This document shows positions 33,709-42,354 of a stretch of 50,796 bases of DNA, piece by piece. The notes beneath the pieces are model-generated. The model ran no database searches, was not told the DNA's origin, and worked only from the letters and a program-made list of their open reading frames with translations. Made by a program: the position numbers and the translations under genes. Location: positions 1-50,796 of the forward strand of contig JAAYQN010000034.1 in NCBI GenBank assembly GCA_012519285.1, in the 5' to 3' direction. The DNA comes from Clostridiales bacterium (GTDB taxonomy: Bacteria > Bacillota > Clostridia > Christensenellales > HGM11417). Position 1 is the first letter of the stretch. Every line of letters begins with the position of its first letter.

Positions 33709-34491
33709 TCATTCCTTTACGCCGCCTGTGCCGCCCCGGTCAAAAGAGTCCTCGGCGCCCGTCCTGGAATTGCCGAGGTACTCGCCGAAGCCCAAAAATC
33801 CCTTAGGCTTTGAGGCGGCGGAGCGGCCGGGCTTTGCCTTTCTCGTATTATCTTTCCCTCTCCTTTGAGGAGGCCTCTTTTTCTGCGGCCTTTGCACCTT
33901 TGGCTTTACCACGACGAACCTGTTGGGCTCCGTGCCCTCGCTCTCGGTGGTCACGTCGGGGTTGTCTGACAACGCGGTGTGAATGACCCTCCTCTCGAAG
34001 GGGTTCATGGGCTCAAGGGCTATCTTCCTACCCTTTGCCACCGCCTTGTCGGCAAGGCGCCTGGCTAGCTTCTCGAGGGTTTCCACCCTCTTTTGGCGGT
34101 AGTCGCCGCAATCTATTATAATCTTCTTGTAAGCTTCGCCTTCCTTGTTGGCTATCATCGACGCTAGGTATTGCACGGCGTCGAGGCAGTCCCCCCTGCG
34201 GCCTATTATCTTGCCGCTGTCCTCTCCGCAAAGGCGGATTTCGGCTTTCTCGTTGTCCTCGGCAAACTCGGCCTCAACTTTAAGGCCCATCCTAAAGAGC
34301 AATTGTCTGACAAACTCCAGCGCCCTTTCCCCTTCGGTAGGTCGGACGGTGAGCTGCACCTTGGCCTTTTTGAACAGCCCGCCCACCTCGATTATCTCTA
34401 TGTCCACCTCGTCGTGGCGCATGCCGAGCTCGGCGAGTCCCTTCTCTATCGCCTCCTCTACCGAGGAGGCCTTTACTTCGATACTCTTCAT
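33709..34491 (-). CDS. khpB: RNA-binding protein KhpB (Jag/EloR)
   Basis: Jag proteins bind RNA, pair with KhpA and affect cell elongation. The N-terminal Jag domain (MKSIEVKASSVEEAIEKGLAELG and the EIIEVGGLFKKAKV segment) is followed by a KH domain with GRRGDCLDAVQYLAS and an R3H domain (MNPFERRVIHTALSDNPDVTTESEGTEPNRFVVV). The last 55 residues are a basic, Gly/Arg-rich tail ending GGTGGVKE, longer than in Bacillus. It starts 2 bp after the yidC stop, so it is co-translated. Confidence 0.94.
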   Translation of the reverse strand: MKSIEVKASSVEEAIEKGLAELGMRHDEVDIEIIEVGGLFKKAKVQLTVRPTEGERALEFVRQLLFRMGLKVEAEFAEDNEKAEIRLCGEDSGKIIGRRGDCLDAVQYLASMIANKEGEAYKKIIIDCGDYRQKRVETLEKLARRLADKAVAKGRKIALEPMNPFERRVIHTALSDNPDVTTESEGTEPNRFVVVKPKVQRPQKKRPPQRRGKDNTRKAKPGRSAASKPKGFLGFGEYLGNSRTGAEDSFDRGGTGGVKE

Positions 34492-34493
34492 AC

Positions 34494-35558
34494 TTATTGT
34501 CTCCTGTATTTGACGGCAGCCAGCCTCTGCTCCTTGAGCTGCTTCATCTTCTTTTCGACGATATATTTTATCAAAAGGGTGGTCAAAAGGCTCAAAATGG
34601 AGTTGGTGACGATGTAGAGCGTGAACACCGTGGAATACGAGAATGCGAAGAAGCCCAGCATTATGGGGAAGAATATCATCATGAACTTCATCGTGGATTC
34701 CATGTTCATGCTGGAGTCAGCGGAGGGCTGCCCCTGGGTCTTTTGCGTGATATATTGCGAAAGGAAGGATATCCCCACTGCCATAACTATGAGGATATAG
34801 TATCCGTTGCCCTGGCCCTTGCTCTCCCTTATCGGGCCCATTATGCGCTCGTAGTCATCCTTTCCGGTATTGTAGTCGGTGGCGGGTATCTGAATGGCCC
34901 CCACGCCGTAGTTTGACTTGCGCTCGGTATGGGTAAACTCCTCGTAGGTGGGGATGGGGTTTATGCCCGCTATGAAGTTGAAAAAGCCCTCGGCGTAGGC
35001 GATGTCGGGCCTCCATGGGTTCTTGACCCAAAACCATGAGGGATTGAGCTCGTTATACCTCTCAATTAGCCTCTTTTCTATCTCCTCTTCGTCTACCTCG
35101 TCCGTTACCATCTGATTGTATTCGATGACTAACTCGTTATAGGTGTGCGCGTTCCTGTATGTGGCGTACTGGTTGAGCCCGCTGAACACGAAGAAGAAAA
35201 GCACCAGCGTTACGATGGTGGGAAGGCAGGCGCCGCCCGCGGAATATCCCTCTTTCTTGAGCAGGGCGTACATTCTCTGGTTATAAAGCTGCTTGTCCCC
35301 CTTGCACTGCTTTTCGAGCTTTTCGAGTTGCTCCTTCAAATCAACCATTATCATGGAATTTTTCTTCATCTTGTAGCGGCTCACGAAATCGAGGGGCAGG
35401 GTGACGAGCTTGAGCAGTATGGTGAATATTACCATCGTCCAGCCGGCGTTGCCGATTAGGCCGTTTATGAAGTTGAGTATGGCTCCCAGCCACCCCCAAT
35501 AGGGAAGACCATCAAGAGGCTGGGGAGCGAACGCGAAAGCGTAGCCTACAAAACCCAT
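34494..35558 (-). CDS. yidC: Membrane protein insertase YidC
   Basis: YidC (SpoIIIJ type in spore formers) inserts membrane proteins alone or with SecY. The start MGFVGYAFAFAPQPLDGLPYWGWLGAILNFINGLI at 35558 has AAGGAG 7 nt upstream and lies 13 nt inside yidD. The track start 54 codons upstream is the shadow of yidD. The core has the insertase helices (FTILLKLVTLPLDFVSRYKMKK with the conserved hydrophilic-groove Arg). A long insert of about 110 residues between the helices is unusual for short Gram-positive YidC. There is no lipobox signal peptide. Length is 354 aa. Confidence 0.94.
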   Translation of the reverse strand: MGFVGYAFAFAPQPLDGLPYWGWLGAILNFINGLIGNAGWTMVIFTILLKLVTLPLDFVSRYKMKKNSMIMVDLKEQLEKLEKQCKGDKQLYNQRMYALLKKEGYSAGGACLPTIVTLVLFFFVFSGLNQYATYRNAHTYNELVIEYNQMVTDEVDEEEIEKRLIERYNELNPSWFWVKNPWRPDIAYAEGFFNFIAGINPIPTYEEFTHTERKSNYGVGAIQIPATDYNTGKDDYERIMGPIRESKGQGNGYYILIVMAVGISFLSQYITQKTQGQPSADSSMNMESTMKFMMIFFPIMLGFFAFSYSTVFTLYIVTNSILSLLTTLLIKYIVEKKMKQLKEQRLAAVKYRRQ

Positions 35559-35788
35559 TTTATATCTCCTTTGAAGTTGTCTGGCACGGGGTCGAAACCG
35601 CCTTTGCTGAAATGGTTGCACCTTAAGATGCGCCACGCGGCGAACAGGCTCCCTTTCAGCGCGCCGTGCTTTTGAACGCATTCTGAGGCGTACGCCGAAC
35701 AGGACGGATAAAACCTGCAATCCGACAGCAGCAAGGGCGAAATAAATTTCTTATACAGCTTTATTAAAAACAAGAGAACGAGCTTCAT
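35546..35788 (-). CDS. yidD: Membrane protein insertion efficiency factor YidD
   Basis: YidD is a small membrane-associated helper found between rnpA and yidC. The translation has LIKLYKKFISPLLLSDCRFYPSCSAYASECVQKHGALKGSLFAAWRILRCNHFSKGGFDPVP, the family signature with its cysteines. Length of 80 aa is normal. Its 3' end overlaps yidC. Confidence 0.97.
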   Translation of the reverse strand: MKLVLLFLIKLYKKFISPLLLSDCRFYPSCSAYASECVQKHGALKGSLFAAWRILRCNHFSKGGFDPVPDNFKGDIKWVL

Positions 35789-35871
35789 TCGGCTTTTGGC
35801 ATTGCGCTAAGTTTTATCAAATGTTTTCCCTTTTTTCGCAAAATTATGCGCAGATTTTCATTGGTGAAAGG

Positions 35872-36210
35872 TTATTTAAAAAAAAGGTTTGCCTTTTTCA
35901 GGAGATAGGAGACGGAATCGGCTATCGCCTTGTAGTCGTCCTCGACGATTCCCTTCCTGGCTATGAATACATAATAGTAGTCCTGCCTAAGCTGCGGTAT
36001 TAGCTTTGAAAACGCTTCCCTCAGCCTCCTCTTTACTTTGTTGCGGACGACGCTCTTGCCGATCTTTTTGGAAACCGAAAAACCCGCCTTCAGTCTGTCG
36101 GAGCCCGTCCTCACGTACACCAGCACGAGGCTCTTGCAGGCCGCCGATTTCCCGTTCCTGTATGTGTGGGCGAACTCCCTCGAGCTTTTTAGGCGATAGA
36201 CCGCTTTCAC
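35872..36210 (-). CDS. rnpA: Ribonuclease P protein component
   Basis: RnpA is the protein cofactor of RNase P for 5' tRNA maturation. The RNR signature is FSVSKKIGKSVVRNKVKRRLREAF, and the start region reads KAVYRLKSSREFAHTYRNG. The track begins at an ATG (36222) with no Shine-Dalgarno sequence. The GTG four codons later (36210) has GGAG 6 nt upstream and fits the usual family start, so I prefer it (112 aa). It lies between rpmH and yidD, as in most bacteria. Confidence 0.93.
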   Translation of the reverse strand: MKAVYRLKSSREFAHTYRNGKSAACKSLVLVYVRTGSDRLKAGFSVSKKIGKSVVRNKVKRRLREAFSKLIPQLRQDYYYVFIARKGIVEDDYKAIADSVSYLLKKANLFFK

Positions 36211-36235
36211 TAACCTCTCCATGTTGTTAAAAAAT

Positions 36236-36265
36236 ACAAAAAGCCGTATGGCAAATACATACAGC
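36236..36265 (-). terminator. Hairpin terminator between rpmH and rnpA
   Basis: AGCTGTATG, loop TATTTG, CATACGGCT followed by TTTTT on the minus strand. It ends about 25 bp before rnpA. It could reduce rnpA transcription relative to rpmH, which needs far higher expression. Confidence 0.6.
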
Positions 36266-36303
36266 TATTAAGAGACGCTATAAGGAGAAAGCCAAGCCGC
36301 CCG

Positions 36304-36438
36304 TCAAGCCGTAAGCCTCTTCCTTCCCTTATTGCGCCTTCTCGCGAGTACTTTTCTCCCGCTCTTGGTCTTCATCCTCTTGCGGAAGCCGTGCTCCTTT
36401 GCCCTCTGCCTCTTTTTGGGCTGATAAGTCCTCTTCAT
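36304..36438 (-). CDS. rpmH: 50S ribosomal protein L34
   Basis: L34 is a 44-residue basic large-subunit protein; the frame is below the track's length limit. The minus-strand translation is [18 protein letters not shown], then [18 protein letters not shown] and KGRKRLTA, the complete family sequence. GAGAGG lies upstream of the ATG. Nearly all arginines use AGG or AGA. It has its own strong promoter and precedes rnpA. Confidence 0.97.
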   Translation of the reverse strand: MKRTYQPKKRQRAKEHGFRKRMKTKSGRKVLARRRNKGRKRLTA

Positions 36439-36490
36439 GGCAAATTCCTCTCTATACAGTATAAAAAAAGACTGTTTTCACGTGGTTATT

Positions 36491-36519
36491 ATTATACTTT
36501 AATTTAAAACGCGTGTCAA
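36491..36519 (-). promoter_or_regulatory. Consensus promoter of rpmH
   Basis: TTGACA (36514-36519), 17 bp, TATAAT (36491-36496) on the minus strand: a perfect sigma-A consensus about 50 bp before rpmH. It lies between the mnmE stop and rpmH, so rpmH-rnpA-yidD-yidC-jag is its own transcription unit. Confidence 0.88.
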
Positions 36520-36577
36520 ACAATTATCGCAAAGGATGGCCTTTTGCGCCAAAAGGGCGAACTTTTTAAGAAAAAGC

Positions 36578-37906
36578 TCACTTTCCCAGGCAAAACCTGC
36601 TGAAGATGTCGTCTATCACGCTCTCGATGGAGCTTTCCCCCGTCACCTCGCCGAGCGCCTCGAACGCCTGCCTCAAGCTTTGCGCTATCATATCCAGAAA
36701 GAGCTCGCTTCCTCCCGAAAGCACCTCCTCTGTCAGCGCCATTGCCCTCTTTACGGCGTCGTAGTGCCTGTAATTGGTAAGTATCAGTCCCCCGGTGTAC
36801 ACCTTGCCGATGGTCCTCCCGTAGATGAGCCTTTTAAGCCTGTCGACGTTCTCGCCCGTGAGCGAGGATACGGCTATGTCGAAGCCGCTTGAAGAGGGGT
36901 CAAGATCCGCCTTGCTCTTTACCTTTATGTGCCTTTTGCTTTCTATGAGGCGCAGGATATCTTCGTCCTCATCGGAGAGCTGCCCGCTCTCGGCGATAAA
37001 TACCGCGATGTCGCTCTCTTGAATGTACTTCTTTGAGAGCTCGACGCCCTTGCTCTCTATGAGCCCGGCGCTCTCCCTGATGCCCGCGGTGTCGTAAACC
37101 CTAAACAGCGCCCCCTCGTAGACGTATTCCCCCTCGAGGGCATCGCGCGTGGTGCCCGCGATGTGGGTGACGATGGCCCTCTCGTAGCCAAGCAGGGCAT
37201 TGAAGAGGCTGGACTTTCCCACGTTGGGCTTTCCGCAAAGCGCCACCTTCACGCCCTCCCTTATGGCGCTGCCCCTGCCGTACCCCGCGGCAAGCTTCGA
37301 CAGCTCGGCGTAAATGCCTTTGAGAGAGGTCAAAATTTCCTCCCGCCCTTTTTCCTCGATGCCCTCGTCGGCGTAATCAATGGACACCTCTATATGGGAG
37401 AGCAGCTGCCTGAACTCCCCCTGCAGTTTCTCAATTTTCCTCGACAGCTCGCCCATCATCAGCGAGGAAGCCGCCGAAAGCTGCGCCTCGGTCCTGGAGT
37501 TTATAAGGTCTATCATGCCCTCAGCCTGGGCAAGGGTGAGCTTGCCGTTGACAAATGCCCTCTTTGAGAACTCGCCGCACTGGGCAAGCCTGGCGCCGCC
37601 GTCAATCAGCGCCCTGAGCACGCCTTGGAGCAAAGCGGCGCCGCCGTGGCAATGGAATTCTACCACGTCCTCGCCCGTAAAGGAATTGGGCGCGGAAAAG
37701 CGCACGCACAGGCAGCTGTCGCTAAAGCTGCCGAGGTCAAGCGTCCCGTAATACATCCTGTACGGGGTAAACCCGCTGGGCTTTTTGCCGCCCCTTGCGG
37801 TGAAGAATTTGTCCGAAATCTCACAGCTTTTGGGCCCGCTCATCCTCACTATGCCCACTCCCCCTATGCCTATGGGGGTGGCTATGGCGCAGATGGTGTC
37901 ATTCAT
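36578..37906 (-). CDS. mnmE: tRNA modification GTPase MnmE (TrmE)
   Basis: MnmE works with MnmG to build the 5-(carboxymethyl)aminomethyl group on U34 of certain tRNAs. The N-terminal folate-binding domain starts [24 protein letters not shown]. The G domain has [31 protein letters not shown], and the protein ends with the conserved FSRFCLGK, where the cysteine is catalytic. Length of 442 aa is normal. The ATG overlaps the mnmG stop by 4 nt. Confidence 0.97.
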   Translation of the reverse strand: MNDTICAIATPIGIGGVGIVRMSGPKSCEISDKFFTARGGKKPSGFTPYRMYYGTLDLGSFSDSCLCVRFSAPNSFTGEDVVEFHCHGGAALLQGVLRALIDGGARLAQCGEFSKRAFVNGKLTLAQAEGMIDLINSRTEAQLSAASSLMMGELSRKIEKLQGEFRQLLSHIEVSIDYADEGIEEKGREEILTSLKGIYAELSKLAAGYGRGSAIREGVKVALCGKPNVGKSSLFNALLGYERAIVTHIAGTTRDALEGEYVYEGALFRVYDTAGIRESAGLIESKGVELSKKYIQESDIAVFIAESGQLSDEDEDILRLIESKRHIKVKSKADLDPSSSGFDIAVSSLTGENVDRLKRLIYGRTIGKVYTGGLILTNYRHYDAVKRAMALTEEVLSGGSELFLDMIAQSLRQAFEALGEVTGESSIESVIDDIFSRFCLGK

Positions 37907-39762
37907 GTCTTCTTGCCCCTGCTTGTAATGTACATTAAGAGGACGGCGATGTCCGCGGGAGACACGCCCGAGACGCGCGAGGCCTGCCCGACGGTGCGTG
38001 GGTCTACCTGGGCAAGCTTTTGCCTCGCCTCGATGCGGAGCCCTTCCATCTTCATATAGTCGAGGCCAGGCGGTATCTCCCTGTTTTCGTACCTTTCCAT
38101 CCTCTCGATCTGCTGGTCTTCCTTTTGCAGGTAACCCTCATACTTTATCTCGTTCTGAACGTAGTCGAGTATAAACCTGTCAATGCCCTCAAAGAGGCCG
38201 AAATGCCTCTGTATGTCGGAGATCTCTACCTGTGGCCTCTTTAGAAGCTGGGAGAGCTTTATGCCGCCCAAAACCGGAGGCTCCCCCTTTTCCTCGAGAA
38301 GCTCCTTTAGCGGCTGCCCCGAGAGCGCGCTCTCGCAAAGCTTAAACGTCTTTTCGGTATCCTCCATTCTCCTGCAAAAGGCCTCCCATCTCCTGTCGTC
38401 GACAAGCCCCACCTGCCTGCCCCTGGGGGTGAGCCTCACGTCGGCGTTGTCCTGGCGCAGGCGAATGCGGTGCTCGGCTCTTGAGGTCATCATCCTGTAG
38501 GGCTCGTCGGCGCCCTTGGTCACAAGGTCGTCAATCAGAACGCCAATATATGCCTCGTGGCGGCCGAGGATAAAGGGTGAGCGGCCTTCAAGGTAGAGCG
38601 CCGCGTTTATCCCCGCAACTATCCCCTGCGCAGCGGCTTCCTCGTAGCCCGAGGTGCCGTTGATCTGGCCCGCCAGGTACAGGCCCTCGACTTCCTTATA
38701 GCGGAGGGTGGGCTCAAGCTGGAGGCTGTCTATGCAGTCGTACTCGATGGCGTAGGCGTAGCGGGTGAGCCTGACGTTCTCCAAGCCGATAATGCTTCTG
38801 TACATCTCGAGCTGCACGTCCACGGGGAGGGAAGTGCTCGCGCCCTGAAGGTACACCTCGTTGGTCATGGCTCCCTCGGGCTCGATGAACACCTGGTGCC
38901 TCTCCTTGTCGGCAAAGCGCACCACCTTGTCCTCGATGCTGGGGCAGTACCGCGCTCCCCTTCCCTTGATGGCGCCGCAATACATTGGCGCCCTGTGGAG
39001 GTTGGCGCGGATTATGTCGTGGGTCTTCTGGGTGGTGTAAGTCAGGTAGCAGGGCACCTGCTCGCGGTCCTGAGGCTTATTAAGGAAGGAAAAGGAGTAG
39101 ATGTCGCTGTCCCCTTCCTGTTTTTCCATGACGGAAAAGTCGATGGTGCGCCTGTCGGCTCGGGCGGGTGTGCCGGTCTTGAACCTCCTGAGCTTGAAGC
39201 CCAAGTTATTGAGGCTCTCCGAGAGATAATTTGCCCTCGCAAAGCCAGAAGGGCCTGATTTTGCCCTGTACTCGCCCACGGTTATGTCGGAATTGAGACA
39301 GACTCCGCACGCAATTATGACTGCCTTACACGGCAGCGTCTCGCCGTAGACGTTCCTTATCCCCAAGACCTTGCCGCCCTTTACAAGTATTTCGGTGACT
39401 TCCATAGTGGCAAGCTCGAGGTTGGGGGTGTTCTCAAGCCTCCTCTTCATGCAGAGGTGGTACATATACTTGTCCGTCTGAGCCCTCAGGCTCTGCACTG
39501 CCGCGCCCTTTCCCTTGTTGAGCATCCTGAGCTGAAGCATGGTCTCGTCAGCGACCAGCCCCATCTCCCCGCCCAGCGCGTCCACTTCGCGCACGAGCTG
39601 GCCCTTTGCCGTGCCCCCTATGGAAGGGTTGCAGGCGAGCAGGGCTATGTTGTCGAGGCTGATGGAAGCAAGCAGCGTCTTATGCCCTTTTCTGGCGCAG
39701 GCGAGCGCCGCCTCGCATCCTGCGTGCCCTCCGCCTATCACTATTACTTCGTATTCCCTCAT
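37903..39762 (-). CDS. mnmG: tRNA uridine-5-carboxymethylaminomethyl modification enzyme MnmG (GidA)
   Basis: FAD-dependent partner of MnmE. The start [29 protein letters not shown] at 39762 is the family start with the FAD-binding GxGxxG-type motif. [25 protein letters not shown] and the second conserved block [26 protein letters not shown] follow. The length is about 619 aa. No Shine-Dalgarno sequence is present; a perfect 18-bp AT palindrome occupies that position. mnmG precedes mnmE here, reversing the usual order. Confidence 0.97.
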   Translation of the reverse strand: MREYEVIVIGGGHAGCEAALACARKGHKTLLASISLDNIALLACNPSIGGTAKGQLVREVDALGGEMGLVADETMLQLRMLNKGKGAAVQSLRAQTDKYMYHLCMKRRLENTPNLELATMEVTEILVKGGKVLGIRNVYGETLPCKAVIIACGVCLNSDITVGEYRAKSGPSGFARANYLSESLNNLGFKLRRFKTGTPARADRRTIDFSVMEKQEGDSDIYSFSFLNKPQDREQVPCYLTYTTQKTHDIIRANLHRAPMYCGAIKGRGARYCPSIEDKVVRFADKERHQVFIEPEGAMTNEVYLQGASTSLPVDVQLEMYRSIIGLENVRLTRYAYAIEYDCIDSLQLEPTLRYKEVEGLYLAGQINGTSGYEEAAAQGIVAGINAALYLEGRSPFILGRHEAYIGVLIDDLVTKGADEPYRMMTSRAEHRIRLRQDNADVRLTPRGRQVGLVDDRRWEAFCRRMEDTEKTFKLCESALSGQPLKELLEEKGEPPVLGGIKLSQLLKRPQVEISDIQRHFGLFEGIDRFILDYVQNEIKYEGYLQKEDQQIERMERYENREIPPGLDYMKMEGLRIEARQKLAQVDPRTVGQASRVSGVSPADIAVLLMYITSRGKKT

Positions 39763-39766
39763 ATAG

Positions 39767-39784
39767 ATAAATATCAATATTTAT
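39767..39784. promoter_or_regulatory. AT-rich palindrome in front of mnmG
   Basis: ATAAATATCAATATTTAT is a perfect 8+2+8 palindrome, 4 bp before the mnmG ATG, exactly where a ribosome binding site would lie. It could be an operator or an RNA hairpin; nothing more can be said from the sequence. Confidence 0.35.
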
Positions 39785-40029
39785 GCGAAAGTTATTTGCT
39801 TTGTTCTTCCCAAACATCCGTATTTTGCGTATTTCTTTAAACAAAAGATTTATGCTTTTTTCTTACATGCCTTTGGGAATTCGCCGAATGTATGTTTCAG
39901 GCATTGTTTTTTATTGCCTGCCGAACGTTTGTTTTGTTTCATTTTCGCACCGACATTATTTGGTTTTCATTTTCTTTTCTTATCAACAAACCTTCTGCCG
40001 TACGGCTTGTTTTCCTATGCTTTAGACCT
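39785..40029. other. Gene-free gap between rsmG and mnmG
   Basis: AT-rich sequence after the rsmG stop. It has a GCCGTACGGC palindrome near 39990-40010 and a CAGGCA/TGCCTG hairpin near 39898-39921 that may act as a weak terminator. I see no coding frame with protein-like features. A promoter for mnmG is expected here, but I cannot fix its boxes. Confidence 0.35.
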
Positions 40030-40728
40030 TCACAGGGGATTCTTTTTCTCTTTTCCTTGACCTCGGGGATATTTCTTGTCCGTGGGCATTACCTTCCTTA
40101 TCAGGATGAGCGTTCTCTTATGGTCAGTGCCTTGAAGGAAGAATCTGTCAACCTTATCAATCTGTCCGCCGAGTATGCGTATGGCATTTTTTGCCGCCTC
40201 AAGCTCCCGTTCGGCGTCGCCCTTGTAAGCCAGAAAAAGGCCGCCCACCTTTACCAGCGGCAGGCAGTATTCGCACAGGGCGCTCATTCCCGCCACCGCC
40301 CTGGCGCAAACGACGTCGAAGCTCTCCCTCAGGCTGCCTCTCGCGGCGTCCTCAGCGCGCGCCTGAAGACACTGGCACTCCTCAAGGCCGAGCCGCTTTA
40401 CCGCCTCCCGCAAAAAGTCCACCTTTTTGCCCACGCTGTCGACCATAGTTAGCTTTATGTCGCCCCTCAATATCCTGAGAGGGATGGAGGGAAAACCCGC
40501 GCCCGAGCCCACGTCGCACACCATAGCGCCCTCTTCGATATATTTTGCCCCGTAGGCGCTGTCAATAAAGTGCTTGAGCACCACATCCTCAGGAGAGGTT
40601 AGGGCGGTGAGGTTGATACGGCTGTTCCATTCTGCGAGCAGCGCGTAGAACCTCGCGAACTTCTCCGCCTGGCCTTCCTCTATATTAAAGCCCGCTTCCT
40701 TAAAGCGCTCCAGGATATACTCCCTCAT
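40030..40728 (-). CDS. rsmG: 16S rRNA (guanine527-N7)-methyltransferase RsmG (GidB)
   Basis: SAM-dependent methyltransferase acting on G527 of 16S rRNA. The start MREYILERFKEAGFNIEEGQ at 40728 aligns with the family; the track start 20 codons earlier reads through the promoter. WNSRINLTALTSPEDVVLKHFIDS, the SAM motif VCDVGSGAGFPSIPLRI and DVVCARAVAGMSALCEYCLPLVKVGG are characteristic. Length is 232 aa. There is no Shine-Dalgarno sequence and the promoter lies about 10 bp upstream, which suggests a leaderless mRNA. Confidence 0.96.
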   Translation of the reverse strand: MREYILERFKEAGFNIEEGQAEKFARFYALLAEWNSRINLTALTSPEDVVLKHFIDSAYGAKYIEEGAMVCDVGSGAGFPSIPLRILRGDIKLTMVDSVGKKVDFLREAVKRLGLEECQCLQARAEDAARGSLRESFDVVCARAVAGMSALCEYCLPLVKVGGLFLAYKGDAERELEAAKNAIRILGGQIDKVDRFFLQGTDHKRTLILIRKVMPTDKKYPRGQGKEKKNPL

Positions 40729-40738
40729 ATCCCAATAA

Positions 40739-40767
40739 ATTATATCAAAATCTGATGCCAAAGTAAA
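40739..40767 (-). promoter_or_regulatory. rsmG promoter placed for a near-leaderless mRNA
   Basis: TTTACT (40762-40767), 17 bp, TATAAT (40739-40744) on the minus strand. The -10 box ends 10 nt before the rsmG ATG, so the 5' UTR would be only about 3-4 nt. Confidence 0.55.
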
Positions 40768-40811
40768 ACCCGCCCATTGCCTCTTCAATATTATTGCCCT
40801 TTTGGGAAATT

Positions 40812-40827
40812 TGTTTCACGTGAAACA
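40812..40827. promoter_or_regulatory. parS site
   Basis: TGTTTCACGTGAAACA is a perfect 16-bp palindrome and an exact match to the Firmicutes parS consensus, the loading site of ParB. It lies in the gap between rsmG and the CvpA gene. Confidence 0.93.
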
Positions 40828-41129
40828 TAGTCAAACTTAATCCACTAATCAAACCTTCTTCCCCGCTCAGCCCCATAAAGTGCTAAAAAGCATTGCCAAA
40901 TGGGTTTTTCAGCGTCGGCGACTTTAAGTTTTTCTCTTTTTCAAAATCCTTTGTTACTCAAAACAAAAAGCCATAATTCTCACTCAAAGCCATTTTCCCC
41001 TTCCCGTTAAAATTGCTCCCTTGCCTGTTTAAAACCATGTCCCCTTTTAACTTGAGATAAAGAAATTTTCCCGCGCTTTTTGCGTTTTTCCAAAATCACA
41101 GAGAGTTGCCTATTTATCAAAGTCTTTTT

Positions 41130-41145
41130 TGTTTCACGTGAAACA
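41130..41145. promoter_or_regulatory. Second parS site
   Basis: An identical TGTTTCACGTGAAACA, 318 bp from the first. The 300 bp between the two sites is AT-rich and without a gene. Together they mark this gap as a ParB nucleation centre. Confidence 0.93.
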
Positions 41146-41149
41146 TTCC

Positions 41150-41186
41150 AAAAAAGAAAAAAGGAAAGCCGCTTTTGGCTTTCCTT
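41150..41186 (-). terminator. Terminator after the CvpA-like gene
   Basis: AAGGAAAGCC, loop AAAAGC, GGCTTTCCTT followed by a long T-rich run on the minus strand. It lies just after the stop at 41215 and next to the second parS site. Confidence 0.85.
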
Positions 41187-41214
41187 AGGTTGCTCATCGA
41201 TAGAAAGCGCTGCG

Positions 41215-42201
41215 CTAAGGCTCCGTCGAAGGTTCGGGGGAAGGTTCGAGAGTAGGTTCCGGAGTAGGTTCCGGAGTAGGTTCCGGAGTAGGTTCCGGAG
41301 TAGGTTCTGCCGAAGGCTCGGGCGTCGGCTGCTCCGAAGGATTTACAGAAGGCGACGGGCTCGGAAGGATGCCACCGATCCCAAGGTCCTGCAATATCTT
41401 GTCGATGTTGATGTTGTCGGTGATGAGCTTGGGCACGGGGTTGTTGTCGTAAATCATCTTGCCTATCTTGGACTGTTCGATCGCCGTCCTTACCTGGCTC
41501 TTTATGTCCTGGTTGCCGCTGTTAGGCTCCACTCCGCCGAGGATGAAGAAAGCAATGGTGAACACGACAATGACGGCGAGCGCTCCTTCCGCGAGGCCGA
41601 CGATTCCGCCAAGCAGCCTGTTGATGCTCCGCAGTGACCTCGAGGTGTGAAGCACAGCCTTGAAGATGGCCTCGATTATGGCCACCGCAATCCTTATCGC
41701 TATGAAAGTTGCCAGCACCGCAATTACGAGCATTATGGCCTGCGTGATGACGGGCGACAGCACGTCGACGAGCGATTTTTCGGTGAGCATGGCGAAGTTG
41801 GCGTCGGTCGAAAGCCCGTTAATTATGGCGCTTGCCAGCGAATCGCTAATGGAGTCGGTAAAGGATTGGGGTAGCCCCAGCTTTGAGATGGCCTCCATCA
41901 AGAGCGGCTTAAGGTTTTCTTTATCGCCGATGGGGACGGTGAACACGTTGTTCTCCAAACCCTCCGGGTTCAAGAGATTTGTCAGGTATCCCGAAACGTA
42001 ATTCTGAATTGAATTGCCCATGTCAAAGACGGGATAGAGGGCTTCGGCAACCTTTTGCGCGAGAAGTATGGCGGCGGCGAGGGATACCAGCCCGCCGATC
42101 AAGCTCAGCACGGAATCGATAAAGCCCCTTTTCAACCCAATAAAGAAGAATATTACAACAAAGGCAATAATGCCAATATCAACGTATGTAAACTGTTCCA
42201 T
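41215..42201 (-). CDS. CvpA-family membrane protein with a Thr-Pro-Glu-Pro tail
   Basis: The start MEQFTYVDIGIIAFVVIFFFIGLKRGFIDSVLSLIGGLVSLAAAILL at 42201 is typical of CvpA/colicin V production proteins (AGGAGGGG upstream). About four membrane helices follow, the last near TIAFFILGG. The final 45 residues are a repeat of TPEP units (PTPEPSAEPTPEPTPEP). The tail is encoded by near-identical 12-bp repeats. CvpA proteins have no firm molecular function. It is 328 aa, whereas simple CvpA proteins are 160-230. Confidence 0.8.
   Translation of the reverse strand: MEQFTYVDIGIIAFVVIFFFIGLKRGFIDSVLSLIGGLVSLAAAILLAQKVAEALYPVFDMGNSIQNYVSGYLTNLLNPEGLENNVFTVPIGDKENLKPLLMEAISKLGLPQSFTDSISDSLASAIINGLSTDANFAMLTEKSLVDVLSPVITQAIMLVIAVLATFIAIRIAVAIIEAIFKAVLHTSRSLRSINRLLGGIVGLAEGALAVIVVFTIAFFILGGVEPNSGNQDIKSQVRTAIEQSKIGKMIYDNNPVPKLITDNINIDKILQDLGIGGILPSPSPSVNPSEQPTPEPSAEPTPEPTPEPTPEPTPEPTLEPSPEPSTEP
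41243..41302. repeat. 12-bp tandem repeat in the CvpA gene
   Basis: Four perfect copies of GGTTCCGGAGTA (41255-41302) follow one degenerate copy (41243-41254). The unit is in frame and encodes TPEP on the minus strand, so gain or loss of a unit keeps the reading frame. Confidence 0.9.
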
Positions 42202-42354
42202 TTCCCCTCCTATGAAATTAAAGATGTAAATTGTAAAGTCATTATACAACATTTAGCTCTCCTCGTCAATGTTAACACAAAAAAATGTATAAGAATTTTT
42301 TTGCCGTCAATAATCATAATGATTTCAAAAAAGTAGGTTTTTAAACCTGTTTAC

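Noticed and set aside
36470-36490. CACGTG near rpmH as a third parS site
   Set aside because: The flanks (GTTTT and GTTAT) do not form the TGTTTCACGTGAAACA palindrome.
41243-41302. Tandem repeat as a CRISPR array
   Set aside because: The 12-bp units are contiguous without spacers and are coding; no cas genes are present anywhere in the window.
41080-41637. Plus-strand ORF with repeated FRSRFRSRFRS
   Set aside because: It is the antisense shadow of the 12-bp TPEP repeat in the CvpA gene.
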